From assembly GCA_030157785.1 (NCBI GenBank), contig JAOAUC010000022.1, positions 1 through 64,000 of the forward strand: a DNA stretch of 64,000 nucleotides, given 5' to 3'. The notes beneath the pieces were generated by a model. That model saw only the letters and a program-made list of their open reading frames with translations, searched no databases and had not been told where the DNA came from. The position numbers were made by a program, and so were the translations under genes. Position 1 is the stretch's first letter. Every line of letters starts with the position of its first letter. This DNA is from Zoogloea oleivorans. Its GTDB lineage: Bacteria > Pseudomonadota > Gammaproteobacteria > Burkholderiales > Rhodocyclaceae. This document shows positions 36,003 through 44,936 of the stretch, piece after piece.

Positions 36003-36594
36003 GCCGCCGCCGGGCATGCATCAAACCGCCAACAGCCAGCCCCACCAGCGCCAGGGAGCCCGGCTCGGCGACCTCGCGGACCAGAAAACCGCGAATCTCT
36101 CCGCCGGGGAACAGGTTCGTGTGAATGTTCAGATAGGCCTGCTCGCCGGCCAGCCCCGTCATCAAGTCAAGCTCCGCCAGGGCCGGTGTACCGCCATGGT
36201 TGGTAATGAAAGTCGGGTTCCAGCTGCTCGCCAGGGTGAGATCGAAGGTGTTGCTGTAGGTGCCGCTGGTCACACCCAGCGGAAAACCGGAGAAATTCGG
36301 TACCTGGGTCGCCACCCCCGCCGTGCTTGTGTTGGGCACCGGGGTGCAGCAGTGAATATGAGACGCCGTCGTGTTCCCCAGGAGCCCGCCGAAGATCACG
36401 TCCACCAGCATGGAATGCGCCAGGGTATCGATCGTTACCCTGGCCGTACCAAACCCGGTGGAAGCATTGGGGGAAGCCTCGGCGGCACCGCTCAGGGTGG
36501 CTGAATAGATCACCAGTTCAGCCTGTGCCAAGGGCGCAGACAGCGCAAGCATACCGGCCACAACCCACTGAAAACCTGCTTGTCGATGCATCAT
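35947..36594 (-). CDS. CHRD-domain exported protein with PEP-CTERM-like sorting signal
   Basis: The protein has 215 residues from ATG 36594, preceded by AAGGAG. A signal peptide is present (VVAGMLALSAPLAQA, cleavage before ELVIYS). The CHRD domain spans about 26-165 (YSATLSGAAEASPNASTGFG, SHIHCC, GGEIRGFLV). The end VAEPGSLALVGLAVGGLMHARRR is a PEP-CTERM-type signal (PEP-like EPG, hydrophobic helix, Arg cluster) recognised by exosortase systems linked to exopolysaccharide. It continues for about 18 further residues, rich in Pro, Arg and Ala, overlapping priA; such signals normally end at the Arg cluster. Confidence 0.82.
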   Translation of the reverse strand: MMHRQAGFQWVVAGMLALSAPLAQAELVIYSATLSGAAEASPNASTGFGTARVTIDTLAHSMLVDVIFGGLLGNTTASHIHCCTPVPNTSTAGVATQVPNFSGFPLGVTSGTYSNTFDLTLASSWNPTFITNHGGTPALAELDLMTGLAGEQAYLNIHTNLFPGGEIRGFLVREVAEPGSLALVGLAVGGLMHARRRLRLPPDPRPGASAVPAGA

Positions 36595-36872
36595 CGGAGT
36601 CTCCTTCGTCATTGCGCATGGGGGAACTTGCTCGGCGGACGGCACCCGCTCCGATGCTGCCAGCAGACGGGGCCATTCACTGTTTGTAGCAGACACCGCA
36701 GAGACTCCCAAGGTGACGCCCCCGGAAGGTCGGCGTCTTTCCCGCCTGTTACACATGAACATGGACTTACATTTCCCCTGACAACCCGCGGTGGGTGATG
36801 GCGTTATTCGCGGCAAGGGCTGGCAATCACGCCAACCCGGAACGAACAACCTTCCCTTTCAGGAGAACGAAA

Positions 36873-37166
36873 ATGCTGAACAAGATCATCGCCCTCGCCA
36901 TTGCCGCCGGTTTCGCTTCCGCCTCCTTCGCCCAGGCCCCCGCCGCGGTGCCGGCCGCCGCCCCCGCCGTCAAGCCGGCTGCCGCTGCCGCCGCCATGGT
37001 GGAAAAGAAGGTCGAAGCACCGAAGGCTGAAGCGACCAAGGCAGCCGAGCCGGTGAAGACCGAAGCCGCCAAGGTCGAGAAGAAAGCCAAGAAAGTGAAG
37101 AAGTCCGCCAAGGCGGCCGCCGTGAAGGCTGAAGCCGCTCCGGCCGCAGCAGCCGCCACCAAGTAA
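36873..37166 (+). CDS. Exported Ala/Lys-rich low-complexity protein
   Basis: The protein has 97 residues. A Sec signal (MLNKIIALAIAAGFASASFA, cleaved before QAPAAV) precedes a mature chain made almost only of Ala, Lys, Glu, Pro and Val (EKKVEAPKAEATKAAEPVK, KKAKKVKKSAKAA). The ATG has an AGGAGA ribosome-binding site. It resembles histone-tail-like or periplasmic repetitive proteins seen in betaproteobacteria; I cannot assign a function. A strong hairpin follows the stop. Confidence 0.75.
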   Translation: MLNKIIALAIAAGFASASFAQAPAAVPAAAPAVKPAAAAAAMVEKKVEAPKAEATKAAEPVKTEAAKVEKKAKKVKKSAKAAAVKAEAAPAAAAATK

Positions 37167-37176
37167 TCAGTGCAAG

Positions 37177-37214
37177 AGCAGGGCGTGTTCCGGAAAGCGG
37201 GAACACGCCCTGCT
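37177..37214. terminator. Strong hairpin after the Ala/Lys-rich gene
   Basis: A perfect 15-bp stem AGCAGGGCGTGTTCC/GGAACACGCCCTGCT (37177-37191/37200-37214) encloses an 8-nt loop. No T-run follows, so it may act as an mRNA-stabilising hairpin or a weak terminator. Confidence 0.65.
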
Positions 37215-37367
37215 GCACAAATAGAATCCATGAGCTGCATCAAGATCCGATACGCATCGAAGGAGTCCAGTCCGTCTGCGGTTTAGACAGATTCCAAAAA
37301 AACACCCGTCATCCTCCAGAGAAGCCTTGCCCGATTTCTATCGTCAGCACGTATGGAGGATGTCCCC

Positions 37368-37970
37368 ATGAAACTTTCCCACCTGGCCCTGGCTACGCTG
37401 CTTGCCTGTGGTGGTCTCAGCACGCGCGGCTGGGCTGCCAAGTCAGGTGAGCCGGTCAGCCCGATCCAGCCCGCCAAGCTCACGAATCCGAAACTCGTCG
37501 AACTGGGCAAGAAGCTCTACTTCGATCCACGCCTCTCCAAGTCCGGCTTTATCTCCTGCAACTCCTGTCACAACCTGTCGATGGGTGGCACCGACAACCT
37601 CCACAACGGCCCCGCCTTCGGCGGCACCTCCTTCCAGAAAATGGGCGTTGTTGAAGCCTACAAGGCCACCAGCCCGGCAGAAGGGCGCTCGGCCGTAACC
37701 GGCAAGGACGCCGACCGCCTCAACTTCAAGGTCCCGACCTTGCGTAACGTGGAACTCACCTATCCGTACTTCCACGACGGCGAAGCCACCACCCTTGAAC
37801 AGGCCGTGGACACCATGGGCCGCCTGCAGCTCGGCAAGCAGTTCACCATCTACGAGAACGCCAGCATCGTGGCCTTCCTGAAAACCCTGACCGGCGACCA
37901 GCCCGCCTTCAAGCTGCCGCAACTGCCGCCCTCCACCAACACCACCCCGCGTCCGAAGCCCTTCGAATAA
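37368..37970 (+). CDS. Monoheme c-type cytochrome, shortened cytochrome c peroxidase homologue
   Basis: The protein has 200 residues from ATG 37368 (GGAGG 8 bases upstream), with a signal peptide (LALATLLACGGLSTRGWAAK). It opens like a dihaem cytochrome c peroxidase (LVELGKKLYFDPRLSKSGFI, then SCNSCHNLSMGGTDN). It then passes directly into sequence that in full-length enzymes follows the second haem motif (HNGPAFGGTSFQKMGVVEAY) and ends normally (KVPTLRNVELTYPYFHDGE, AFLKTLTGDQP). Only one CxxCH is left, and the roughly 130-residue middle is missing. Peroxidase activity is doubtful; it may be an electron-transfer protein or a remnant. The next gene is a Fur-family regulator. Confidence 0.82.
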   Translation: MKLSHLALATLLACGGLSTRGWAAKSGEPVSPIQPAKLTNPKLVELGKKLYFDPRLSKSGFISCNSCHNLSMGGTDNLHNGPAFGGTSFQKMGVVEAYKATSPAEGRSAVTGKDADRLNFKVPTLRNVELTYPYFHDGEATTLEQAVDTMGRLQLGKQFTIYENASIVAFLKTLTGDQPAFKLPQLPPSTNTTPRPKPFE

Positions 37971-38026
37971 GCGCGGCATGGAGCCGGCGCCCGTCGTGGC
38001 CGGCTCCGTCAGGAAAGGCGCCAAGC

Positions 38027-38443
38027 ATGGAAACCATGAGCATCACGCAGGCCACCGAGCGCCTGCGCACATCAGGCATCCCGGTAACCCTGCAACGGGT
38101 CGAAATTGCCCGGGTGGTGCTGTCGTTTCCAACCCATCTGTCGGCCGACCAGGTTTTTGCCAAGGTGCGCGAGCGCATCCCCGAAACCTCCCGGGCCACC
38201 GTCTACAACACGCTGAAACTGTTCAGAGAGAAGAAATTGGTACGAGAGCTCATCGTGGATCCCGAGCGGCGGGTCTATGACTCCAACACCAGCCCCCACT
38301 ACCACCTCTACAACGCCGAAAACGGGCAGCTCACCGACGTCTGTGCCGATGAACTGCAGGTAATCGGCATGCCCAGCCTGCCACCGGGGCTGCAGCTGGA
38401 AGAAGTCGACGTGATCATCCGCGTGCGCACCCGCCGCGAGTAA
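38027..38443 (+). CDS. Fur-family transcriptional regulator
   Basis: The protein has 138 residues. A winged-helix DNA-binding half (TLQRVEIARVVLSFPTHLSA, TSRATVYNTLKLFREKKLV) is followed by a metal-binding dimerisation half (SPHYHLYNAENGQLTDV). The CxxC pairs that hold structural zinc in Fur and PerR are absent, which makes it closer to Irr- or short PerR-like members. AGGAAAGG lies 8 bases before the ATG. It sits between the cytochrome gene and a Fur-box-bearing promoter, so control of peroxide or iron genes nearby is likely. Confidence 0.88.
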   Translation: METMSITQATERLRTSGIPVTLQRVEIARVVLSFPTHLSADQVFAKVRERIPETSRATVYNTLKLFREKKLVRELIVDPERRVYDSNTSPHYHLYNAENGQLTDVCADELQVIGMPSLPPGLQLEEVDVIIRVRTRRE

Positions 38444-38463
38444 AGCCCTGAACACCCCCACTT

Positions 38464-38522
38464 ATTGATAACGGTTCTCGTTTACACGCCAAACCAATCG
38501 GACTATATTGCGAATCATTCTC
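38464..38522 (+). promoter_or_regulatory. Tandem Fur-box-like sites
   Basis: ATTGATAACGGTTCTC (38464-38479) matches 11 of 16 and ATTGCGAATCATTCTC (38507-38522) matches 12 of 16 positions of the classical Fur core AATGATAATCATTATC. They lie 24 bp upstream of the small ORF that heads the DUF2325 unit, so iron repression of that unit is likely. Confidence 0.6.
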
Positions 38523-38545
38523 ATCTTTCAGATCGAGTGATTCGC

Positions 38546-38794
38546 ATGGACCACGTTTCCGGGCACCTGCCCACCTTCTTTCCCCACACCGACGCCAGTC
38601 TGTGGGCCGGCGCCCTGAGCCAGGTCCTGAGCTACGGCGAAACCGGCTGCCCGCACTCTGCCCAGCGGGCAGCCGACCTGCTGGCCCGGCTCGCCGACAA
38701 ACCGGAGCTCGACCGGGAGCTGCGCGACCTGTGCGAACGGGCCAGCGAGCGACTGGAACAGAACAGCCAGGGAGGCCGCCATGTGCTTCGCTGA
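38546..38794 (+). CDS. Small protein preceding the DUF2325 gene
   Basis: The protein has 82 residues and begins MDHVSGHLPTFFPHTDASLW. It is mostly helical and has GCPHSAQRAADLLARLADKP and RELRDLCERASERLE, with a single Cys-Pro-His. It overlaps the DUF2325 gene by 14 bp and follows two Fur-box-like sites, so the two form one iron-responsive unit. I do not recognise a named family. Confidence 0.7.
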   Translation: MDHVSGHLPTFFPHTDASLWAGALSQVLSYGETGCPHSAQRAADLLARLADKPELDRELRDLCERASERLEQNSQGGRHVLR

Positions 38795-40076
38795 GCCCAA
38801 GCCCACCGACCTGCAGACCCTGATCCGCAGCGAATACGCCAACGCCCTGGTCGCCATCGACATGCCCCCGACCAACACCCGCACACCCATCCGCCGCCCC
38901 AGACTGTGGGATCTGGACGACAAGCATCACTGCCCGATCATCGGCACCTGCCTTGCCATGGACGAGCTGCTGCGCATTGCCCGGCGCTTTCACTTCGCCG
39001 CCCCGCTGAACGATGAGTTCGCCCTGCACGTCGAAGCCGTCGGCCTGTGCCGCCGCCGCAACCCGGCCTCCGAAGCCATCCAGCGCCACCTCGACCGCAA
39101 GTATCAAACCTGGCTTGATCGCCTCGGCAAGCTCAAGACCGACACCGAACTGCGCCAGGGCTGGCGCGACAGCATGGCCCGGGGCGACGTCGCCGGCCCG
39201 CTGTGGGCCCTGTGCACCCACCGGGCCGCCTCCGCCGCGACGCTGCAACAGGCCTACGCCGACATCCACATGTTGTCGCATCAGGTGGGTGCCGGCCAGG
39301 CTGCCGATGCACGCCGCCTGATGCACCTGGAAAAGGAAAACCTGGAACTGAAAAGCGGCCTCAAACGCGAACTCGCCGCCCTGCGCCGCCAGCTCGCCGC
39401 CGCCGAAGCCGGCCTTGCCGAGCAGGAGAACCTGCGCACTGAAACCGCCACGCTGCAAAAACGCCTGCAGCGCTTCGAGTCCGGACAGGTGATTGTCGAA
39501 ATGGGCCAGCGCCTGATGGAACTGCAAAGCTCCCACGACAAACTGGTGGCCGCCTCCGGGCGGGTGTGGGAGCTCGAGCGCAACCTGAAGGACATCCGCG
39601 AAGACACCACCCGCATCGCCGCCGAACGGGATGCCGCCCTCGGCGAGCGCGATGCACTGGAACAACTGCTGCGGGCGATGGAGCCGGCCGGCTGCGACAA
39701 GCCGGGCAGCGATGACTGCGCCGGCTGCGAACACGCCCTCAGCGAGCGCTGCATCCTCTACGTGGGCGGCCGTGCCTCCCTGCTCGCCCAGTACCGCCAG
39801 CTCGCCGGGCGCCTCGGCATCACCCTGATCCACCACGACGGCGGCCAGCAGGAATCCCTGTCACGCCTGCCGGAACTGATCCGCGGCGCCGATGCCGTGG
39901 TGTGCCCCACCGACCACATCAGCCACAACGCCTACTACCACGTCAAAGCCCACTGCAAACGGGTCGGCAAGCCCTGCCTGTTCTACAAGGGCGGTGGCGT
40001 GTCGGGCTTCGCGGTAGCCATGGCCCGCCTCGGCCGTGGCGAATACAGCCTGGCCGGCAGCGAAACCGACAACTGA
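38781..40076 (+). CDS. DUF2325 domain protein
   Basis: The protein has 431 residues. The N-terminal ~150 residues contain a HHCPIIGTCLAMDELLRIAR motif, a Cys/His pattern common in this group. A long coiled coil spans about 170-300 (LEKENLELKSGLKRELAALR). A Cys cluster CDKPGSDDCAGCEHALSERC leads into the C-terminal DUF2325 domain (ILYVGGRASLLAQYRQLAGR, PTDHISHNAYYHVKAHCKR). Function is unknown; related genes often lie near iron-uptake or ferritin genes under Fur, which fits the upstream boxes. Confidence 0.85.
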   Translation: MCFAEPKPTDLQTLIRSEYANALVAIDMPPTNTRTPIRRPRLWDLDDKHHCPIIGTCLAMDELLRIARRFHFAAPLNDEFALHVEAVGLCRRRNPASEAIQRHLDRKYQTWLDRLGKLKTDTELRQGWRDSMARGDVAGPLWALCTHRAASAATLQQAYADIHMLSHQVGAGQAADARRLMHLEKENLELKSGLKRELAALRRQLAAAEAGLAEQENLRTETATLQKRLQRFESGQVIVEMGQRLMELQSSHDKLVAASGRVWELERNLKDIREDTTRIAAERDAALGERDALEQLLRAMEPAGCDKPGSDDCAGCEHALSERCILYVGGRASLLAQYRQLAGRLGITLIHHDGGQQESLSRLPELIRGADAVVCPTDHISHNAYYHVKAHCKRVGKPCLFYKGGGVSGFAVAMARLGRGEYSLAGSETDN

Positions 40077-40080
40077 AACC

Positions 40081-41319
40081 TCAAAACGCCCCGTGAGGTT
40101 TGAAGCGGCCCGCGCGCGACAGGGGCACGAAGCTCGCGACTTGCGCCGCCAGCAGGATCAGGAAAGCCACGCGCAGGGAGTCGGCGCCGCCCATGCCGCC
40201 ACCGCGCAAGCCGTCGAGGAGGCCGCCAAGGCCCCACTGCACCGCAAAGGCACCGATAAAGGCCATCAGATTGATGCTGGTGGTGACGCGGCCGGACAAG
40301 TGCAGCGGAAACAGCCCGGCCACCACGCCGTACATCTGCGCACCGGTAGCCGAGACGATACCCAGCGCGCACCACAGCGGGATTGTCGGCCCCAGCTCGG
40401 CAATGATCAAGGCCTCCACCACCATGGTCAGAAAGAGCCCGATCTGCATCAGGCGCAGCGGCGTGACGCCCCGCGCCGCCAGCCTGGTCGCCCACGCGCC
40501 AATCGACAGCTGGCCGGCCAGCATGCCGATATTGAGCCAGAACAGATGATCCGCCGCCAGCGCCCGGCTGTAGCCATTCACCTGCATCAACCAGGGCACC
40601 GCCCACAGGCCCTGAAGGGCCATGAAACCGCCGGTGAAAAAGGCCGCCTGGCCGGAATAGCTCCAGAAGCGCCCCGCCGACAACACCTCCTTCACCCCGC
40701 GCATGGCGTGCTGCAGATCGCCCCCGCCGGTGCTGCCTTCCTTTTCGGGCATGGCAAAGAAGATCAGCGCCGCGATAGCGGCGGCCAGTGCCGCCACCAT
40801 CCAGAAGGCCCCACGCCAACCGATGAAGGGCAGTGCAGCCTCCAGCGGCGCCGAGGCCGTCACGGCCCCCAGGGCTCCACTGGCCATGATGTAGCCGGTC
40901 ATCGACGCCAGTTTTTCCCGCGGAAACCACAAGGTGAAGCCCTTCAGCCCGGCCATCAGGCAAGCCGCCACCCCGAGGCCAATCAGGCCGCGGGCACCGG
41001 CCAGCGTCGGCAAGCTCTCGCCAGTGGCAAACAGCACGCCACCAAGGGCCGTGATCAGCAGCAAGGCCGCTTCCACCCGTCGCGGGCCGTAGCGGTCCAG
41101 CGCAATGCCGACAGGAATCTGGGCCAGCCCGAAGGCGAAGAAATAGGTACTGGTCAGCAGGCCCAGATCGGCCGCCGTCAGGCCCAGCTCGCCGGTCAGG
41201 TCCGGCGAAATCACCGCATTGACGGTGCGCAGCAGGTAGGACAGGTAGTAGCCCAGCGCAAAGGGCAGGAAGACACGGCTGAGCAAAAAGATCGGCGAGG
41301 GCGCAGGACGGGATGACAT
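40081..41319 (-). CDS. Major facilitator superfamily transporter
   Basis: The protein has 412 residues from ATG 41319 (an upstream in-frame start at 41370 gives an unlikely polar leader). Twelve transmembrane segments are apparent. The MFS loop-2/3 motif is present (GIALDRYGPRRVEAALL), as is the early SYLLRTVNAVISPDLTGELG found in the nitrate/nitrite-porter and hexuronate-like groups. The substrate is not evident. The gene is convergent with the DUF2325 gene; stop codons lie 4 bp apart. Confidence 0.88.
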   Translation of the reverse strand: MSSRPAPSPIFLLSRVFLPFALGYYLSYLLRTVNAVISPDLTGELGLTAADLGLLTSTYFFAFGLAQIPVGIALDRYGPRRVEAALLLITALGGVLFATGESLPTLAGARGLIGLGVAACLMAGLKGFTLWFPREKLASMTGYIMASGALGAVTASAPLEAALPFIGWRGAFWMVAALAAAIAALIFFAMPEKEGSTGGGDLQHAMRGVKEVLSAGRFWSYSGQAAFFTGGFMALQGLWAVPWLMQVNGYSRALAADHLFWLNIGMLAGQLSIGAWATRLAARGVTPLRLMQIGLFLTMVVEALIIAELGPTIPLWCALGIVSATGAQMYGVVAGLFPLHLSGRVTTSINLMAFIGAFAVQWGLGGLLDGLRGGGMGGADSLRVAFLILLAAQVASFVPLSRAGRFKPHGAF

Positions 41320-41477
41320 GACCGGGACACAGACAATTGGGCGAGCCCGGAGCTTACCGGCCCCCGGCACCGGCGTGTCGGAAGATCAGGGAAAGCCCCA
41401 AGTCGCGGGTAAGCTCCCCCCATGAAAAGAGGCCACGGAAACGCCGGAGCGCACTCACCCCTTGTGCATAAATTCAC

Positions 41478-41504
41478 TAAAGTTTGCAAAACCATCGCCG
41501 TAAG
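41478..41504 (+). promoter_or_regulatory. Sigma-28 (FliA)-type promoter
   Basis: TAAAGTTT (41478-41485), an 11-bp spacer and GCCGTAAG (41497-41504) match the FliA consensus TAAAGTTT-N11-GCCGATAA at 13 of 16 positions. It stands 35 bp before the response-regulator gene, linking this operon to the flagellar-chemotaxis regulon. Confidence 0.72.
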
Positions 41505-41538
41505 CAGAATGGTCGATTATCCCTATGGAACGCTCACC

Positions 41539-41904
41539 ATGCCCACTTCCGCCACCGTCCTGCTTGTGGATGACAGTCGCGCCTCCCGGATGCTGTGCTG
41601 CTCCGTCATCCGGAGCATGCGACCCAGGCTGCAGTTGCTTGAGGCCGGCGACGGCGAAGCCGCCCTCGCCCTGCTGGTCGACGCAAAACCCGCCCTGGCC
41701 GTACTGGACATGAACATGCCGGGCATGTCGGGCCTCGATCTGGCCGAAAAAATCCGCCAGCAGCACCCCGACATGAAACTCGCCCTGCTCACCGCCAACG
41801 TGCAGGACGCCATCCAGCAGCGGGCTGCCGGGCTGGGCGTGCACTTCTTCCGCAAACCCATTGGCGAAGCGGTCATTGGTGACATCCTGAAACTCCTGGA
41901 CTAA
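41539..41904 (+). CDS. Single-domain response regulator (CheY-like)
   Basis: The protein has 121 residues and is a receiver domain only: LLVDDSRASRMLC (acidic pocket), phospho-acceptor Asp in ALAVLDMNMPGMSGLD, LLTANVQ (switch Thr) and RKPIGE (Lys). The ATG at 41539 is favoured because the sigma-28 promoter would start transcription only just before 41510, excluding the upstream ATG at 41509. It is followed 4 bp later by cheC. Confidence 0.9.
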   Translation: MPTSATVLLVDDSRASRMLCCSVIRSMRPRLQLLEAGDGEAALALLVDAKPALAVLDMNMPGMSGLDLAEKIRQQHPDMKLALLTANVQDAIQQRAAGLGVHFFRKPIGEAVIGDILKLLD

Positions 41905-41908
41905 ACCC

Positions 41909-42552
41909 ATGCGTACCTTTTCCGAACTGGAACTGGACGCCCTTACCGAGGCCTTCAACCTGTCCCTGGGTGAAGCCGCGGCAACCTTCTCGAGCATCGT
42001 GCGGGAAGAGATCGAACTTTCCGTTCCGACCATCGAGATCCTCTCCCGGGACGAGCTTATCGAGCGCCTGGAAAGCGGCCGGCCCGCCGGCGCCGATGAG
42101 CGCCTGTGCCGCATCAACCAGCATTTCAACGCTGCCGGTGGCTTCCAGACCGACGCCCTGCTGCTCTTCCCGGAACACGGCAGCCTGGAGATCGTGCGCC
42201 GCATGCTTGGCGACGACACCCCCATCCAGCACATCACCGAACTCGAACAGGACGCCCTCGCCGAAATCGGCAACATCGTCATCAACAGCTGCATGAGCAG
42301 CCTGGCCAACCTCTTCGGCACCGAGATGATCGGCTCGCTGCCCCGCGTCCAGTCCCGTACGGCCGCCACCCTGCTCGACGACAAGAACGCCAGCGACGTG
42401 ATCCTCGTCGCCCGCATCGGCATGACCATGGCAGCCTACAACCTGTCCGGCTTCGTACTGTTCATCATGAATGTGCCGTCCATTGAGAGCTTCATGGCCC
42501 AGGTAAGCCGCCTGTTCAACCTGCCGGAACACGACGGAAGCCAGGCACGGCC

Positions 42553-42556
<4 letters not shown>
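41909..42556 (+). CDS. cheC: CheC-family chemotaxis phosphatase
   Basis: The protein has 215 residues. Two copies of the CheC helical motif are visible: LTEAFNLSLGEAAATFSSIV near the start and QDALAEIGNIVINSCMSSLA near residue 112. The second keeps the ExxxN pair needed to dephosphorylate CheY-P. It probably acts on the receiver protein encoded just upstream. The stop overlaps the GGDEF gene start. Confidence 0.87.
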
Positions 42557-43886
<1,330 letters not shown>

Positions 43887-43890
<4 letters not shown>

Positions 43891-44858
43891 GCCTTTAGCG
43901 CCGGGCTCGGCGGAATGCCACAAGCGGCCCGGTACTCCTCTGCCAGCCGATCGCACAGCATGCGCACCGGCGGCGCATCGTGGATGGTCGCCACGCCATG
44001 GCCGGCGCTCCACACGTCACGCCAAGCCTTGGCTTCATCGGCCAGGGCCTTGAGCTTGCCCTTGCCAACGCCCTGCACCAGCTCGTCGCGCTGGTGGCCG
44101 AGCTTTTCCAGGCTGGGCCACAAGAAATTGGCGTTGGTACCGGAGATGGCGTCGGTGTAGACCACGTCGCCGGCATCCGAATCGACCACCATCTGCTTGT
44201 AGGCCTCCTTGGCCAGGGACTCGCGGGTGGCGATGAAACGGGTACCCATGTAGGCAAAGTCCGCCCCCAGCACTTCGGCCGCGCGCACCGCATAGCCATC
44301 CGAAATGGCACCGCCGAGGATCAGCGTGCCGTCCCAGAACTCGCGGATCTCGCGCACCAGGCTGAAGGCGCTCTGGGTGCCGGCGTGGCCGCCAGCGCCG
44401 CTGGCCACGGCAATGATGCCGTCCACGCCGGCAGCAATGGCCTTCCTGGCGTGATATGCATGGATCACATCCGAAAACACCAGCCCGCCGTAAGCATGCA
44501 CGGCCTTCACCACCTCGCCCGGATGGCCGAGGCTGGTGATCACGAAAGGCACCTTGTGCTTGCAGATCAGCTCCAGGTCCGGCGCCACCCGCGGGTTGGA
44601 GGCGTGGAGGATCAGGTTGATGCCGTAGGGCGATACAGGCGCAAAAGGATCAGCCGCCTTCGCCGAGGCCAGGGCGGCGGTGATCTCACCGAGCCAGCCA
44701 TCGAGCTGTTCGGGCGTGCGTGCATTGAGGGCCGGAAAAGTGCCGGCCACGCCGGCCTTGCAGGTTTCGATCACCAGCTCGGGGCCGGATACGAGGAACA
44801 TCGGCGCGGCGATGGCGGGCAGGCGCATCGCGCCGCGGAAGGCGTTCGGTAGGGTCAT
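43887..44858 (-). CDS. Nitronate monooxygenase (FMN-dependent)
   Basis: This is a 323-residue TIM-barrel flavoenzyme of the 2-nitropropane dioxygenase family, which oxidises nitronates. Key segments are PIAAPMFLVSGPELVIETC, FVITSLGHPGEVVKAVHAYG, GVDGIIAVASGAGGHAGTQS (FMN phosphate and active-site region) and LILGGAISDGYAV. The gene is convergent with the GGDEF gene; the stops overlap by 4 bp. Confidence 0.9.
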
Positions 44859-44936
44859 GCTGTCTCCTGGGCTATTTTTTGATTTGGGTGCTGCGACCGG
44901 AAATCTAGCACGCCGCCCAGGAAAACAAACGTACGT

